DNA of 64,000 nucleotides from Lelliottia nimipressuralis (GTDB taxonomy: Bacteria > Pseudomonadota > Gammaproteobacteria > Enterobacterales > Enterobacteriaceae): assembly GCF_004402045.1 (NCBI RefSeq), contig NZ_SOMG01000021.1, positions 124,001 to 188,000 on the forward strand, written 5' to 3'. Positions within the stretch are counted from its first letter, which is position 1. Each line of letters starts with the position of its first letter. The translations under genes and the position numbers were made by a program. Positions 44,639 through 58,495 of this stretch are shown here, one piece after another. The notes under the pieces are model-generated. The model worked only from the letters and a program-made list of their open reading frames with translations. It was not told where the DNA came from and did no database searches.

Positions 44639-47083
44639 TTAAACCTTTTCAACCTGGACAAGGTTTGTGTGGGATGGGTTGCCTTTCGCCAGCGGCGACG
44701 GACGCTGCGTGGTCAGTACGTTGATACTGCCAGCCTGATCGATGCGGTTTGCATCCGGGCTATACCAGGCACCTTCCCCCAGCGCCACAACGCCGGGCAT
44801 CATACGCGGTGTCACTTTGGCTTCAATATGGACCTCGCCGCGGCCGTTAAAGATTCGCACGCGATCGCCATTGCTGATGCCGCGCGCTTTGGCATCCATC
44901 GGGTTTATCCACATCTCCTGTCGGCAGGCAGCTTTCAGTACGTCGACGTTACCGTAGGTGGAGTGGACACGCGCTTTGTAGTGGAAACCGGTCAACTGCA
45001 GGGGGAATTTCGCCGTCAGCGGATCGTTGTAGTTTTCAAAGCCTGGCGTGTAGATCGGCAGCGGATCGATAACATCTCCTTCCGGCAGCTCCCAGGTAGA
45101 GGCAATTTTTGCCAGTTCTTCAGAGTAGATTTCGATTTTTCCCGACGGCGTGGTCAGCGGATTCGCCTGCGGATCTACACGGAAGGCTTTGTACGCCACG
45201 TGGTGCCCTTCCGGGTCACGCTGTTTGTACATTCCCTGCTGGCGGAAGGTATCGAAGTCCGGCAGGTCCGGAATCGCTTTACGGGAAAGTTCGTGCAGAT
45301 GGCGCATCCATCCTTCCTGCGTTCTTCCCTCGGTAAACTGCTGCTCAACGCCAAGACGTTTCGCCAGCTCGGAGGTCATCTCATAGATGGTTTTACATTC
45401 GAAGCGTGGCTTGATGGCCCGATCGGTGAAAATCACGTAGGACATGTTGCCGCAGGAAGCATCCAGCGCGAAATCCATTTGCTCAGAGGCGGTGCAGTCT
45501 GGCAGCAAAATATCGGCATATTTTGCCGAGGAGGTCATGTGGCAGTCGATCACCACAATCATTTCGCACTTCTTGTCGTCCTGCAGGATTTCATGGGTAC
45601 GGTTGATTTCGGAATGCTGGTTAATGAGACAGTTACCGGCATAGTTCCAGATCATCTTGATCGGCACATCCAGCTTGTCTTTGCCGCGTACCCCGTCGCG
45701 CAGCGCGGTCATCTCAGGACCACGTTCGATTGCATCCGTCCACATAAACATGGAGATGCTGGTCTGCACGGGGTTGTCCAGGGTCGGCATGCGTTCAAAC
45801 GGCAGCGAATACGAGCCTTCACGGGCGCCGGTATTCCCACCATGGATGCCCACGTTGCCGGTCAAAATGGAGAGCATGGAGATGGCACGGGTCGCGATTT
45901 CACCGTTTGCGTGGCGCTGCGGACCCCAGCCCTGGCTGATGTAAGCCGGTTTGGCTGAGCCAATCTCACGCGCCAGCTGAACAATGCGCTCGACCGGAAT
46001 ACCGGTAATGGTGGACGCCCACTCAGGCGTTTTCGCCACGCCGTCGCTGCCCTGACCGAGAATATACGCCTTGTAGTGACCATTGGCAGGCGCACCGGCT
46101 GGCAACGTTTTCTCGTCATAACCGACACAGTATTTATCCAGGAACGGCTGATCGACGAGGTTTTCGGTGATCATTACCCACGCCAGCGCAGAGACCAGTG
46201 CCGCATCGGTACCAGGACGAATAGGGATCCACTCATCTTCACGCCCTGCACCGGTATCGGTATAGCGCGGATCGATGATGATCATCCGGGCATTGGATTT
46301 GGCGCGGGCCTGTTCCAGGTAGTAAGTCACCCCGCCGCCGCTCATACGCGTTTCACCCGGGTTGTTACCGAACAGGACGACCAGCTTACTGTTTTCGATA
46401 TCGGACGGGCTGTTGCCGTCCGCCCAGCCACCGTAGGTGTAGTTCAGGCCAGCAGCGATCTGCGCAGAAGAGTAGTCACCGTAGTGATTAAGATAACCAC
46501 CGCAGCAGTTCATCAGGCGCGCGACCAGCGTTTTTCCCGGTGGCCAGGAACGGGTCAGCGTGCCGCCGAGCGTTCCGGTACCGTAGTTCAGGTAGATGGA
46601 TTCGTTGCCGTACTCTTTAATCAGACGCTGCATATTGGTGGCGATAATATCGTAGGCTTCATCCCAGCTAATCCGCTCGAACTTACCTTCCCCACGCTTA
46701 CCGACACGCTTCATGGGGTATTTCAGGCGATCCGGGTTATACACGCGACGACGCATGGAACGGCCGCGCAGACAAGCACGAACCTGATGTAACCCTTCAT
46801 AATTATCGTCGCCGGTATTATCGGTTTCGACATATTTAATTTCGCCATCCACCACATGCATACGCAGTGGACAACGGCTACCGCAGTTTACGGTACAGGC
46901 ACTCCACACCACTTTTTCCGGCGAAGTGGCCGGGGACAGTGCATCTGCCGCCGACGCCAGTCGGGTGAAAGGAAGCGTGAAGGCGCTGCTGGCGACGGCC
47001 AGGCCGCCTATTGCCGTGGTTTTCATCAACCCACGGCGAGTGACCTCGGCAGCCATTAATGCTTCAGGCGCGTTGATTTTCAT
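44639..47083 (-). CDS. dmsA: DMSO reductase catalytic subunit
   Basis: A molybdopterin (bis-MGD) oxidoreductase reducing DMSO and many N- and S-oxides in anaerobic respiration, at the periplasmic face of the inner membrane. It has 814 residues, equal to E. coli. The twin-arginine signal is TRRGLMK (15-21) with cleavage near residue 45. Cluster ligands are Cys63, Cys67, Cys71 and Cys104. The molybdenum serine is probably in TRSWPPG near residue 179. It is the first gene of dmsABC, with an FNR site upstream. Confidence 0.98.
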   Translation of the reverse strand: MKINAPEALMAAEVTRRGLMKTTAIGGLAVASSAFTLPFTRLASAADALSPATSPEKVVWSACTVNCGSRCPLRMHVVDGEIKYVETDNTGDDNYEGLHQVRACLRGRSMRRRVYNPDRLKYPMKRVGKRGEGKFERISWDEAYDIIATNMQRLIKEYGNESIYLNYGTGTLGGTLTRSWPPGKTLVARLMNCCGGYLNHYGDYSSAQIAAGLNYTYGGWADGNSPSDIENSKLVVLFGNNPGETRMSGGGVTYYLEQARAKSNARMIIIDPRYTDTGAGREDEWIPIRPGTDAALVSALAWVMITENLVDQPFLDKYCVGYDEKTLPAGAPANGHYKAYILGQGSDGVAKTPEWASTITGIPVERIVQLAREIGSAKPAYISQGWGPQRHANGEIATRAISMLSILTGNVGIHGGNTGAREGSYSLPFERMPTLDNPVQTSISMFMWTDAIERGPEMTALRDGVRGKDKLDVPIKMIWNYAGNCLINQHSEINRTHEILQDDKKCEMIVVIDCHMTSSAKYADILLPDCTASEQMDFALDASCGNMSYVIFTDRAIKPRFECKTIYEMTSELAKRLGVEQQFTEGRTQEGWMRHLHELSRKAIPDLPDFDTFRQQGMYKQRDPEGHHVAYKAFRVDPQANPLTTPSGKIEIYSEELAKIASTWELPEGDVIDPLPIYTPGFENYNDPLTAKFPLQLTGFHYKARVHSTYGNVDVLKAACRQEMWINPMDAKARGISNGDRVRIFNGRGEVHIEAKVTPRMMPGVVALGEGAWYSPDANRIDQAGSINVLTTQRPSPLAKGNPSHTNLVQVEKV

Positions 47084-47191
47084 AGAGACTCACTTTGGTT
47101 GCTCACAAAGAAAAGAGAGGCGGCGCGAACCGCTATATAGTTTTATATATATCGAATTTCTTCGTTATCAGCTTTTTATGCTGACTTTCAT

Positions 47192-47240
47192 TCGCAGCAG
47201 TATTACTACTTTAGAGGGAGGGGGTATTGCGTCGTATCAA
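47192..47240 (-). promoter_or_regulatory. dmsA promoter with FNR site
   Basis: Minus-strand TTGAT-ACGA-CGCAA (47240-47227) is an FNR site with an intact left half, similar to the E. coli dmsA site. A -10 TAATAC lies at 47205-47200, placing the start near 47192. The FNR centre is then about 41 bases upstream, the class II activator position. The leader would be about 110 nucleotides. Confidence 0.72.
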
Positions 47241-47250
47241 TTGAGAGGCA

Positions 47251-47279
47251 TAAAAAAAGCGCCCGCAGGCGCTTTTTTG
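47251..47279 (-). terminator. serS terminator
   Basis: AAAAAAGCGCC, loop CGCA, GGCGCTTTTTT. It is symmetrical, so it could act on both strands. It lies 16 bases past the serS stop. Confidence 0.88.
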
Positions 47280-47294
47280 TTTTGAAGCAAATAA

Positions 47295-48608
<1,314 letters not shown>

Positions 48609-48679
48609 TTAAAATAGGAAAATGTGACCACAGCCTGCGGCCACAAGGATACATTGCCAACATTACCGCAACGATTGAA

Positions 48680-50023
48680 CTAACGGTAGCGTTTTATAGG
48701 GCTATTTTGATCCTGTCCGGCGAGCCAGGTGAGCTTTTCACCAATCTTGCCTTCAAGACCTCTGTTTGTGGGGTGATAATAGCGCGTTTGTGCCATCTCC
48801 TGCGGGAAATATTCCTCGCCAGCAGCGTAGGCATTGGGTTCATCATGAGCGTAACGGTACTCCTGCCCATACCCCATCTCTTTCATCAGTTTGGTCGGCG
48901 CGTTACGCAGGTGAACCGGCACATCGTAGTCCGGACGTTCACGCGCGTCAGACATCGCCGCTTTGAACGCGGTATAGACGGCATTGCTTTTCGGCGCACA
49001 GGCCAGATAGACAATCGCCTGCGCAATCGCGCGTTCACCTTCCGCCGGACCTACGCGGGTGAAACAGTCCCAGGCCGACAGAGCGACCTGCATGGCGCGA
49101 GGGTCAGCATTGCCGACATCTTCTGAAGCAATCGCCAGGCAGCGGCGCGCAACATACAGCGGATCGCCACCGGCAGTGATAATGCGCGCGTACCAGTACA
49201 GCGCCGCATCAGGTGCGCTGCCGCGCACGGACTTATGCAGCGCCGAAATTAAATCGTAAAAACGATCGCCTTTATTATCGAAGCGCGCGCTGCGTTCACC
49301 AGCAATTTCGGCAAGCAGTTCAGGCTTCAGCACCCGCTTGCCGGCATCGTCGACTTCGGCCATATCGGCCATCATCTCCAGCGTGTTCAACGCCCGACGT
49401 GCATCGCCGTTGACCAGCTCCGCAATCGCACGACGCGTGTCGTCAGGCAGAACAATATCCTGCCCACCGTAACCGCGCGCTTTATCTTCCATCGCCTGAG
49501 TAAGGACCTTTTCGATATCCTCTGTGGTCAGCGATTTAAGGAGGTAAACGCGCGCGCGGGAAAGCAGCGCTGAGTTGAGTTCAAACGACGGGTTTTCGGT
49601 GGTCGCGCCGATGAAGAAGATCGTGCCGTCTTCAATGTGCGGCAGGAAGGCATCCTGCTGGCTTTTGTTGAATCGGTGGACTTCGTCCACGAAGAGGATG
49701 GTCCGACGCCCGGCATTGCGGTTCTGCCGCGCACGCTCGATCGCTTCGCGGATCTCTTTCACGCCGGACGTGACCGCCGAGATGCGTTCAACGTCCGCGT
49801 TTGCATAGCGGGCGATCACTTCCGCAAGCGTGGTTTTGCCAGTGCCGGGCGGTCCCCAGAGGATCATGGAGTGAAGATGTCCGGCCTCAATGGCGCGCGG
49901 CAATGGCTTACCAGCAGCCAGCAGGTGCTGCTGGCCGATATACTGCGCTAAATTTTCTGGCCGCATACGAGCGGCCAGAGGTTGAAACGCGTTATCTGAA
50001 AAATCGAGCGACAGATTGCTCAC
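48680..50023 (-). CDS. rarA: Replication-associated recombination protein A
   Basis: An AAA+ ATPase (also called MgsA) acting at stalled replication forks; it interacts with SSB. It has 447 residues, equal to E. coli. Walker A is GPPGTGKTT (57-65) and Walker B ILFVDE (109-114). The C-terminal half carries the tetramerisation domain. It lies 9 bases after lolA and before serS, the same arrangement as E. coli. Confidence 0.97.
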   Translation of the reverse strand: MSNLSLDFSDNAFQPLAARMRPENLAQYIGQQHLLAAGKPLPRAIEAGHLHSMILWGPPGTGKTTLAEVIARYANADVERISAVTSGVKEIREAIERARQNRNAGRRTILFVDEVHRFNKSQQDAFLPHIEDGTIFFIGATTENPSFELNSALLSRARVYLLKSLTTEDIEKVLTQAMEDKARGYGGQDIVLPDDTRRAIAELVNGDARRALNTLEMMADMAEVDDAGKRVLKPELLAEIAGERSARFDNKGDRFYDLISALHKSVRGSAPDAALYWYARIITAGGDPLYVARRCLAIASEDVGNADPRAMQVALSAWDCFTRVGPAEGERAIAQAIVYLACAPKSNAVYTAFKAAMSDARERPDYDVPVHLRNAPTKLMKEMGYGQEYRYAHDEPNAYAAGEEYFPQEMAQTRYYHPTNRGLEGKIGEKLTWLAGQDQNSPIKRYR

Positions 50024-50032
50024 TCACGCCTC

Positions 50033-50644
50033 TTACTTACGTTGGTCGTCCACCGTTACGCCCTTCGGCGGGGTAAAGGTGAATTTCGATGCATCAACGG
50101 CGCCGTTCTGCTGAGATTTGAGCTGGTAGCTGCTGCGCTGATCGTCCTGCTCAACCGCGCCGAACTGATTAATGGTACCGTTGGTGCTTACGTTAATGGT
50201 GAACTGCTTCAGGTTGCCGTTGCTGCCTTTCGGCGTCAGGACAAACTCGTCACCGGTCTGTTTAATATTGTACTGCTGCCAGTCGCTGGACTGGTTGCGG
50301 GCAATCAGCATAAAGGGTGTATTGCTGGTGGCATCTTTCAGCCAGGTCGCGGTTGCCTGCTCAACGAACGGGTTGAAGAACCACAGCGTTTTACCGTCAG
50401 ACACCAGGATGCTTTCATCCGGCTGGGTCATGTGCCAGTTAAACAGATTTGGGCGTTTCACCCACAAATCTCCCTGGCCTTCCTGCACCGCATTGCCGCT
50501 GCCGTCAGTCACTTTTTGCGTGAAGGTGGCGTGGAAGCTGCTTACTTTATCCAGTCGGCTTTTAAGGTCGCTGGCTGCATCAGCCCAGACGCTGCTGGCG
50601 ACAAAACTGGTGAGTAATGCACAGGCGATGGCGATTTTTTTCAT
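50033..50644 (-). CDS. lolA: Outer-membrane lipoprotein carrier LolA
   Basis: A periplasmic chaperone that ferries lipoproteins from LolCDE to LolB. It has 203 residues, equal to E. coli. The signal peptide is 1-21, ending SVWA, with the mature protein starting DAASDL. It folds as an open beta-barrel, and the family segment [10 protein letters not shown] is present. It lies 128 bases after ftsK and is closely followed by rarA. Confidence 0.97.
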   Translation of the reverse strand: MKKIAIACALLTSFVASSVWADAASDLKSRLDKVSSFHATFTQKVTDGSGNAVQEGQGDLWVKRPNLFNWHMTQPDESILVSDGKTLWFFNPFVEQATATWLKDATSNTPFMLIARNQSSDWQQYNIKQTGDEFVLTPKGSNGNLKQFTINVSTNGTINQFGAVEQDDQRSSYQLKSQQNGAVDASKFTFTPPKGVTVDDQRK

Positions 50645-50772
50645 TGTTATTCCTTAAAATACGTCTTCCCGATATGGGGTTTCCGTCTTCTATTCTGGAC
50701 CTGCCCGAGGGCAGGCGACAGAAGAAAATGCTTAATTTTGGCTGATTTACCCTTCTTTGCAATCGCGGAAGG

Positions 50773-53700
50773 TTAATCAAACGGCGGCGGTGCCAGCACC
50801 TCGCGGTTACCGTTATGCCCCTGCTCACTCACAATGCCCTGCGCTTCCATCTGTTCGATGATACGCGCCGCGCGGTTATAGCCGATGCGGAATTGACGCT
50901 GTACGCCAGAGATGGACGCTTTACGTTTTTCGGTAACGAAGTTAACCGCCTGATCGAATAATGGATCCAGCTCTTCACCGCCGTCGAAACCACCGCCGCC
51001 GCCTTCACTTTCCGTATCGCTGGTAATACCGTCAACGTATTGTGGACGACCGCGCGCTTTCCAGTCCTGCACCACGGCGTGAACTTCCTCATCACGGACG
51101 AACGCACCATGGACACGCACCGGAGAGGTGGAGTTCGGGCCGGAATAGAGCATGTCACCCATACCCAGCAGCGACTCTGCGCCGCCCTGGTCAAGAATGG
51201 TACGGGAGTCAATTTTACTCGATACGGTAAAGGCGATACGCGTCGGAATGTTCGCTTTGATAAGACCAGTAATAACGTCCACGGAAGGACGCTGGGTCGC
51301 CAGCACAAGGTGAATACCGGCCGCACGCGCTTTCTGCGCCAGACGGGCAATCAACTCTTCCACTTTCTTACCGACGGTCATCATCAGGTCAGCAAACTCA
51401 TCCACCAGCACGACGATATAAGGCAGTTTTTCCAGCACCGGATGCTGGGCATCCATGCTGTCTCCCGGCTTCCAGTAAGGATCCGGAATCGGACGTCCCA
51501 TGCGCACTGCCTGGGCGATTTTCTCGTTATAACCGGCCAGGTTACGCACGCCTAACGCAGACATCAGCTTGTAGCGGCGTTCCATCTCATTGACGCTCCA
51601 GCGCAGGGCGTTGGCAGCGTCTTTCATGTCGGTTACCACTTCGGTCAGCAGATGTGGGATGCCTTCGTAGACCGACAGTTCGAGCATTTTCGGGTCGATC
51701 ATGATGAAACGCACATCTTCCGGCTGCGCTTTATAGAGCATGCTGAGGATCATGGCGTTCACACCGACGGACTTACCAGAACCGGTGGTACCGGCTACCA
51801 GCAGGTGAGGCATTTTCGCGAGGTCTGCCACGACCGGATCGCCGGCAATATCTTTACCCAGTACCACGGTCAACGGAGATGGGTTGTCGCGGAATTTGGT
51901 GTTATCCAGCACTTCACGCAGGTAGACGGTCTGACGTTTCTTGTTCGGCAACTCCAGTCCAACATACGGTTTGCCCGGTATCACTTCCACCACACGCACC
52001 GCAACTGTCGACAGAGAACGTGCCAGGTCGCGGGACAGGTTGGAAATACGCGCGGCTTTTACGCCAGGCGCCAGGTTCAGTTCAAAACGGGTGATCACAG
52101 GACCCGGAGAATAATTCACCACATCCGCCTTGATACGGAAGTCAGCCAGGCGGGCTTCCACCAAACGCGCCATCTGCTCAAGCGCGAAGGTGTCGACCGG
52201 TTCCACCTCTGACGGCGGCGGTGTTAACAGATCCAGAGACGGCAACGGCGTGCTTGGACGCTGCAGCGGACGGCTGTCACCGTTACGCATCAGCAGCGGG
52301 TGAATCAGACTCTCCTGCGGCTGTGGCGCAGGCTGCTGGAACTGCGGCGGCTGTTGTTGTGGCGGCTGCGGCTGTGCGTAAGCCTGCGGAGCCGGCTGCT
52401 GAGGCTGCGGTGCATATGACTGTTGCGCAGGAGCAGGTTGCTGGCGCACAGGCTCAGCTTCCGGCATCACGCTCGGCGTAAATAAAGGCTCGCTCGGGCC
52501 ATCATCCACCAGATCTTTCATCGGCGAGAATTCAAAATCCGACAGCGAGAACGCATTTGCGCCAGCAGGTTGTTCACCGGAATAGCGCTGCTGCTGGGTA
52601 GCGGCAAACTGACGCGCTAATTCGGCTTCTGCCGCGTCATCTTCGTCTTCCGGCACAGGCTCATCATGCTGATATTCCTCACCGTAGCGTTGATTCTGCT
52701 GCGCAGCAAACTGGCGGGCCAGTTCGTCTTGCTGCATTTCATCGGCGTCATCTTCGTACTCAGGCTCGCGCGCTTTCTCTTCGGCCATACGCTGGGAAGG
52801 CAGCTTGATACCATAAGAGGCAAGCTCGCGGCGGGTTGGAACGCGAACTCGGTTAGGGCGAGGCAGTTGCGGACCAATCCCCTCCTTCACCTGAGGACGT
52901 GGCGCCCCCCCTGTTGCCAGGCTAAAGACAGGTGCAGCCACGGCAGCGGCCGCGGTAGCCTGCTTCACGCTTTCCGCTACGGGAGCAACTGCAGGCGTCG
53001 GGTCGACTGGTGGAACGGAAACAGAAGGCGCTTTCATAACCGGCTCCTGTACCGGTTCTGGCACAGGCTGATACCAGGCCGCCAGTTGCTCGCGTTCACG
53101 CGCACGACGCTCTTCAACTTCTTCAAAATAGTACATAGGTGGACGAGAAGGTTTTACCTCTTCCACGATTTCAGGTTCAGACTGCGGCTCAACATAAGGC
53201 TGAACAGGTTCAACCGGTTCAGGCACATACTCCTGATAAGGTTGGGCCACAGGTTGTTCATAGTGCGGGTAATCTTGCGGTTCATACGCAGGCTGCTGCG
53301 GCTGATAAGGCTGCTGCCACTGCTCCTGCTGCACAGGGATGTAGCTTTCAGGTTCAGGCGCAATAACCGGTTCCGGGGTGTGAACACCGGGTGCAGTCTG
53401 CCAGTCTACCTGAGGCTGCTGAATAACGGATTCCGGCGGTGAAACTGGTGCTGATGGCATCACGGCTTCAACAGGCGCGGCATAGGCCTGGGCTGCGGTC
53501 GTCGCGGCTGCGGCTGCTGCAACCGGCTCGGTGACCGAGTGGCCGTTTAACAGCGGATCGTATTCGTCAAAGTCACCAGGCGTGGCCCGACTACCGGAGA
53601 AGAGTACATCGTCAGGATCGACTGCAGCGCCCGCAGCGCGGTACACCACCTGCTCGTCTTCATCCATGCGTTTACCGGAGAAGAGCGCTGCATCGGTTTT

Positions 53701-54471
53701 ACGGCCTAGCGGGTTAGCAAATTTCTCGGCAACACGCTGACGACGCGCCAGCGCGCCGCGCAGAATACGCGCACGACGAGACTCGCGACGCTGCACAGGA
53801 GCATCGTCTTCTTCATCTTCGTACTCATCTTCATCAACCCACGTATCGTCACGACGGGTGCGGTTGCTGGCGAAGGTCAGGATGGTGAGGATAAAACTGC
53901 CAATTTTTTCGGCAATACTCACCCATGACCAGCCGGTGAATAACGTCAGCCCAGCCGCCCAGATGCACAGCAGCGTCAGCGTGCCGCCACTGCTGTGAAG
54001 CATCGGCTGCAGCGCAGAACTCAACAGGCTACCGATCACCCCGCCTGAAGCGAAGTACCAGATATCATCCGCATTGATCGCCGCCAGCCCACATGAGGTA
54101 AGGATCAGCGCCAGTGCACCAATCAGGCGTAGCGAAACCGCGAAATAGTCGATGTAATCATCGTTCTGACGATGACGCCACGCAAACCAGCATCCGCCAA
54201 TGATAATGACCGGAAGGGTGTAAGCCATCACACCGAAAATGAAAAACAGCGTGTCCGCAAGCCAGGCACCGGGTACGCCGCCTAAATTATGGATAGGCTC
54301 ATGCCATGCAGTTTGTGACCAGCTGGGGTCTGAGGGGTTGAAACTGAGTAAGGCTGCCATCAGCCAGACGGCAAAAAGGGCAATAACAATCAGCAAAGCC
54401 TCGAGGAGACGACGTCCGCTGCTTAGCTTCGATAGTGTGACTTCTTTGTCTTCAGTGTATTCCTGGCTCAA
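50773..54471 (-). CDS. ftsK: DNA translocase FtsK
   Basis: A septal DNA pump that moves the chromosome termini, activates XerCD at dif and helps division. It has 1232 residues, about 100 shorter than E. coli FtsK, and the difference lies in the linker. Four transmembrane helices lie within about residues 20-190, followed by a long Pro/Gln/Glu-rich linker (about 200-720) full of repeats such as [20 protein letters not shown]. The RecA-like motor has Walker [10 protein letters not shown] near residue 893, and the C-terminal winged-helix gamma domain reads KOPS sequences. A LexA box lies upstream. Confidence 0.97.
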   Translation of the reverse strand: MSQEYTEDKEVTLSKLSSGRRLLEALLIVIALFAVWLMAALLSFNPSDPSWSQTAWHEPIHNLGGVPGAWLADTLFFIFGVMAYTLPVIIIGGCWFAWRHRQNDDYIDYFAVSLRLIGALALILTSCGLAAINADDIWYFASGGVIGSLLSSALQPMLHSSGGTLTLLCIWAAGLTLFTGWSWVSIAEKIGSFILTILTFASNRTRRDDTWVDEDEYEDEEDDAPVQRRESRRARILRGALARRQRVAEKFANPLGRKTDAALFSGKRMDEDEQVVYRAAGAAVDPDDVLFSGSRATPGDFDEYDPLLNGHSVTEPVAAAAAATTAAQAYAAPVEAVMPSAPVSPPESVIQQPQVDWQTAPGVHTPEPVIAPEPESYIPVQQEQWQQPYQPQQPAYEPQDYPHYEQPVAQPYQEYVPEPVEPVQPYVEPQSEPEIVEEVKPSRPPMYYFEEVEERRAREREQLAAWYQPVPEPVQEPVMKAPSVSVPPVDPTPAVAPVAESVKQATAAAAVAAPVFSLATGGAPRPQVKEGIGPQLPRPNRVRVPTRRELASYGIKLPSQRMAEEKAREPEYEDDADEMQQDELARQFAAQQNQRYGEEYQHDEPVPEDEDDAAEAELARQFAATQQQRYSGEQPAGANAFSLSDFEFSPMKDLVDDGPSEPLFTPSVMPEAEPVRQQPAPAQQSYAPQPQQPAPQAYAQPQPPQQQPPQFQQPAPQPQESLIHPLLMRNGDSRPLQRPSTPLPSLDLLTPPPSEVEPVDTFALEQMARLVEARLADFRIKADVVNYSPGPVITRFELNLAPGVKAARISNLSRDLARSLSTVAVRVVEVIPGKPYVGLELPNKKRQTVYLREVLDNTKFRDNPSPLTVVLGKDIAGDPVVADLAKMPHLLVAGTTGSGKSVGVNAMILSMLYKAQPEDVRFIMIDPKMLELSVYEGIPHLLTEVVTDMKDAANALRWSVNEMERRYKLMSALGVRNLAGYNEKIAQAVRMGRPIPDPYWKPGDSMDAQHPVLEKLPYIVVLVDEFADLMMTVGKKVEELIARLAQKARAAGIHLVLATQRPSVDVITGLIKANIPTRIAFTVSSKIDSRTILDQGGAESLLGMGDMLYSGPNSTSPVRVHGAFVRDEEVHAVVQDWKARGRPQYVDGITSDTESEGGGGGFDGGEELDPLFDQAVNFVTEKRKASISGVQRQFRIGYNRAARIIEQMEAQGIVSEQGHNGNREVLAPPPFD

Positions 54472-54520
54472 AAAAGGCTCTCCAGGTATCAGGCATGTCC
54501 TGCCTGTTTGCTAAAACGGA

Positions 54521-54550
54521 CAACAGCGCCGGGAGTCCCCGGCACTGTTG
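54521..54550 (-). terminator. Hairpin after lrp, possible terminator
   Basis: CAACAG, mismatch, GCCGGG, loop AGTC, CCCGGC, mismatch, CTGTTG. A long stem about 56 bases past the lrp stop, ending at the ftsK LexA box. The tail TCCGTTTTAGC has only four T in a row. Confidence 0.5.
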
Positions 54551-54566
54551 CTGTATGGATTAACAG
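54551..54566 (-). promoter_or_regulatory. LexA box upstream of ftsK
   Basis: CTGT, eight bases (ATGGATTA on the plus strand), ACAG, with both half-sites perfect. It is 80 bases before the ftsK start codon. E. coli ftsK (dinH) is known to be SOS-inducible through such a box. Confidence 0.8.
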
Positions 54567-54606
54567 GAGTGTAATCAAACTACGCTGATTTTGCACCTGT
54601 TCCGTG

Positions 54607-55101
54607 TTAGCGCGTCTTAATAACCAGACGATTGCTTTGTTTGACCTCTTCCATCACCACATACGTACGGGTGTCGTTCACGCCTGGCAGACGCAGCAGG
54701 GTTTCCCCCAGCAGCTTACGGTAGGCGGACATATCAGGTACACGGGTTTTCAACAGGTAGTCGAAATCACCGGAAACCAGGTGACACTCTTGAATTTCTT
54801 CAAGTTTTTGTACAGCGGAGTTAAATTGCTCAAACACATCCGGCGCACCACGATTCAGAGTAATCTCAACAAATACCAGAAGTGAGGCATCCAGATAATG
54901 CGGGTTCAGCAGAGCTGTATAGCCCTGAATAAAACCCTGTCTTTCCAGTCGGCGCACACGCTCAAGGCACGGCGTCGGGGAAAGTCCCACACGTTTTGAA
55001 AGCTCGACGTTGGAAATACGCCCATCCTTTTGCAATTCATTAAGAATGTTACGATCGATACGGTCGAGATCTTTGCCAGGGCGCTTCTTGCTATCTACCA
55101 T
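54607..55101 (-). CDS. lrp: Leucine-responsive regulatory protein
   Basis: A global regulator of amino acid metabolism, fimbriae and transport, octamer or hexadecamer. It has 164 residues; the sequence looks essentially identical to E. coli Lrp. The N-terminal helix-turn-helix (about residues 20-60, ELSKRVGLSPTPCLERVRRL) is followed by the RAM ligand-binding domain. The start MVDSKKRPGKDLD is the family start; an in-frame ATG 17 codons upstream is not expected to be used. It is divergent from trxB. Confidence 0.98.
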   Translation of the reverse strand: MVDSKKRPGKDLDRIDRNILNELQKDGRISNVELSKRVGLSPTPCLERVRRLERQGFIQGYTALLNPHYLDASLLVFVEITLNRGAPDVFEQFNSAVQKLEEIQECHLVSGDFDYLLKTRVPDMSAYRKLLGETLLRLPGVNDTRTYVVMEEVKQSNRLVIKTR

Positions 55102-56614
<1,513 letters not shown>

Positions 56615-56639
56615 TCTTTACAAGTCAGTAACAAACGTA

Positions 56640-56668
56640 AATAAAGGCGGCGATAAGTCGCCTTTATT
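56640..56668 (+). terminator. Hairpin after trxB
   Basis: AATAAAGGCG, nine-base loop, CGCCTTTATT. There is no T run beyond the stem (GTCTCC), so it may be a weak terminator or a processing signal. Confidence 0.5.
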
Positions 56669-56728
56669 GTCTCCCCGTTGTAACATTGCGCTGCCCAATT
56701 TCTAATAACGTCACCTGCAAAGTACGCA

Positions 56729-58495
56729 ATGGAAAAAACCCGTCAACAAGAGTTAACACGCTGGCTGAAACAGCAAAGCGTTATTTCCCGCCGCTGGCTT
56801 ACGATTTCCCGTCTCCTGGGATTCGTCAGCGGTCTGTTGATTGTTGCCCAGGCATGGCTGCTGGCCCGCATTCTTAATCACATGATCATGGAGAACATTC
56901 CGCGCGAAGCGCTCCTGCTGCCCTTTATTGTCCTGATCCTGATTTTTGTCCTGCGCGCCTGGGTGGTGTGGCTGCGTGAGCGTGTCGGTTTCCACGCCGG
57001 ACAGCATATCCGCTACGAGATCCGCCGTCAGGTGCTCGATCGTCTTCAGGAAGCCGGGCCCGCGTGGATCCAGGGTAAACCGGCCGGAAGCTGGGCGACG
57101 CTGATCCTCGAGCAGATTGACGATATGCACGACTACTACGCGCGCTATCTGCCGCAAATGGCCCTTGCCGTCTTTGTTCCGCTGCTGATTGTGATCGCCA
57201 TCTTCCCGGTTAACTGGATGGCAGCGCTGATTCTGATGGGCACCGCCCCGCTGATCCCGCTGTTTATGGCGCTGGTCGGAATGGGTGCAGCGGATGCCAA
57301 CCGCCGTAACTTCCTGGCATTGGGTCGTTTAAGCGGCCATTTCCTTGACCGTCTGCGCGGCATGGAGACGTTACGCATTTTTGGCCGCGGTGAAGCGGAA
57401 ACCGAAAACATTCGCCAGGCATCACAGGACTTCCGCCAGCGCACCATGGAAGTGTTACGCCTCGCTTTCTTGTCTTCAGGCGTACTGGAATTCTTTACCT
57501 CGTTGTCGATTGCCCTTGTGGCGGTCTACTTCGGCTTCTCCTATCTCGGCGCGCTCGATTTCGGCCATTACGGTACCGCGGTAACCCTTTCCGCCGGTTT
57601 CCTGGCGCTGATCCTGGCCCCGGAGTTTTTCCAGCCGCTTCGCGATCTGGGGACCTTCTATCACGCTAAAGCGCAGGCGGTTGGCGCAGCCGACAGTCTG
57701 AAAACGTTCCTGGAAACACCGCTGGCGCACCCGGAGCGGGGTGACGTGACGCTGAACGCTAAAGAGCCGGTGACTCTCGAAGCGAGTGATTTTTGCATCC
57801 TCTCGCCTGAAGGTAAGGTGCTGGCAGGCCCGCTGAACTTTACCCTACCGGCCGGAAAGCGCGTGGTGCTCGTCGGCATCAGCGGTTCAGGGAAAAGTTC
57901 GCTGCTGAATGCACTGTCCGGTTTTATGGCCTACACCGGTTCACTGCGGATAAACAAAACCGAACTGCGCAAACTCGATCCTGACGCCTGGCGTAAACAA
58001 CTCAGCTGGGTAGGCCAAAACCCGCAGCTTCCGGCCTCCACGCTGCGGGAAAACGTTCTTCTGGCACGCCCGGATGCGCGTGAAGACGAGCTGCAATCGG
58101 TTCTCGACCGCGCCTGGGTCAGCGAGTTTCTGCCGCTGCTCCCGCACGGGGTGGATACCGTTGTCGGCGACCAGTCCGCCGGGCTGTCGGTTGGACAGGC
58201 GCAGCGTGTGGCTGTTGCCCGCGCGCTGCTGAACCCATGCCAGCTGATGCTGCTGGATGAGCCCGCTGCCAGCCTGGATGCACACAGCGAGCAGCGCGTA
58301 ATGGAGGCCCTGAACGCCGCCTCTCTGCAGCAAACCACCCTGATGGTCACCCATCAGCTTGAAGGTATTGCCGACTGGGACCAGATCTGGGTCATGGAAA
58401 ATGGCCGTATCGTTGAGCAAGGCGATTACGCCTCTCTTGTTGCCGCGCAGGGGCCGTTTGCCACTCTGCTGGCGAACCGTCAGGAGGACATCTGA
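56729..58495 (+). CDS. cydD: Heterodimeric ABC exporter subunit CydD
   Basis: With CydC it forms an inner-membrane ABC exporter required for cytochrome bd assembly; reported cargo includes cysteine, glutathione and heme. It has 588 residues, equal to E. coli. Six transmembrane helices lie in the first 320 residues, then an ATPase domain with Walker A GISGSGKS near residue 383, signature LSVGQAQRVAVARAL and Walker B LMLLDEPAASLD. Its TGA stop shares a base with the cydC start (TGATG). Confidence 0.97.
   Translation: MEKTRQQELTRWLKQQSVISRRWLTISRLLGFVSGLLIVAQAWLLARILNHMIMENIPREALLLPFIVLILIFVLRAWVVWLRERVGFHAGQHIRYEIRRQVLDRLQEAGPAWIQGKPAGSWATLILEQIDDMHDYYARYLPQMALAVFVPLLIVIAIFPVNWMAALILMGTAPLIPLFMALVGMGAADANRRNFLALGRLSGHFLDRLRGMETLRIFGRGEAETENIRQASQDFRQRTMEVLRLAFLSSGVLEFFTSLSIALVAVYFGFSYLGALDFGHYGTAVTLSAGFLALILAPEFFQPLRDLGTFYHAKAQAVGAADSLKTFLETPLAHPERGDVTLNAKEPVTLEASDFCILSPEGKVLAGPLNFTLPAGKRVVLVGISGSGKSSLLNALSGFMAYTGSLRINKTELRKLDPDAWRKQLSWVGQNPQLPASTLRENVLLARPDAREDELQSVLDRAWVSEFLPLLPHGVDTVVGDQSAGLSVGQAQRVAVARALLNPCQLMLLDEPAASLDAHSEQRVMEALNAASLQQTTLMVTHQLEGIADWDQIWVMENGRIVEQGDYASLVAAQGPFATLLANRQEDI

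Noticed and set aside
44576..45958. A 460-codon open frame opposite dmsA/dmsB
   Set aside because: dmsA and dmsB match their families along the full length in the other strand, and the opposite frame has no ribosome site or family resemblance.
52300..53560. Repeated DNA in ftsK that might suggest a CRISPR or tandem-repeat locus
   Set aside because: The repeats are in frame, irregular and code for the Pro/Gln linker of FtsK; there are no equal-length spacers.
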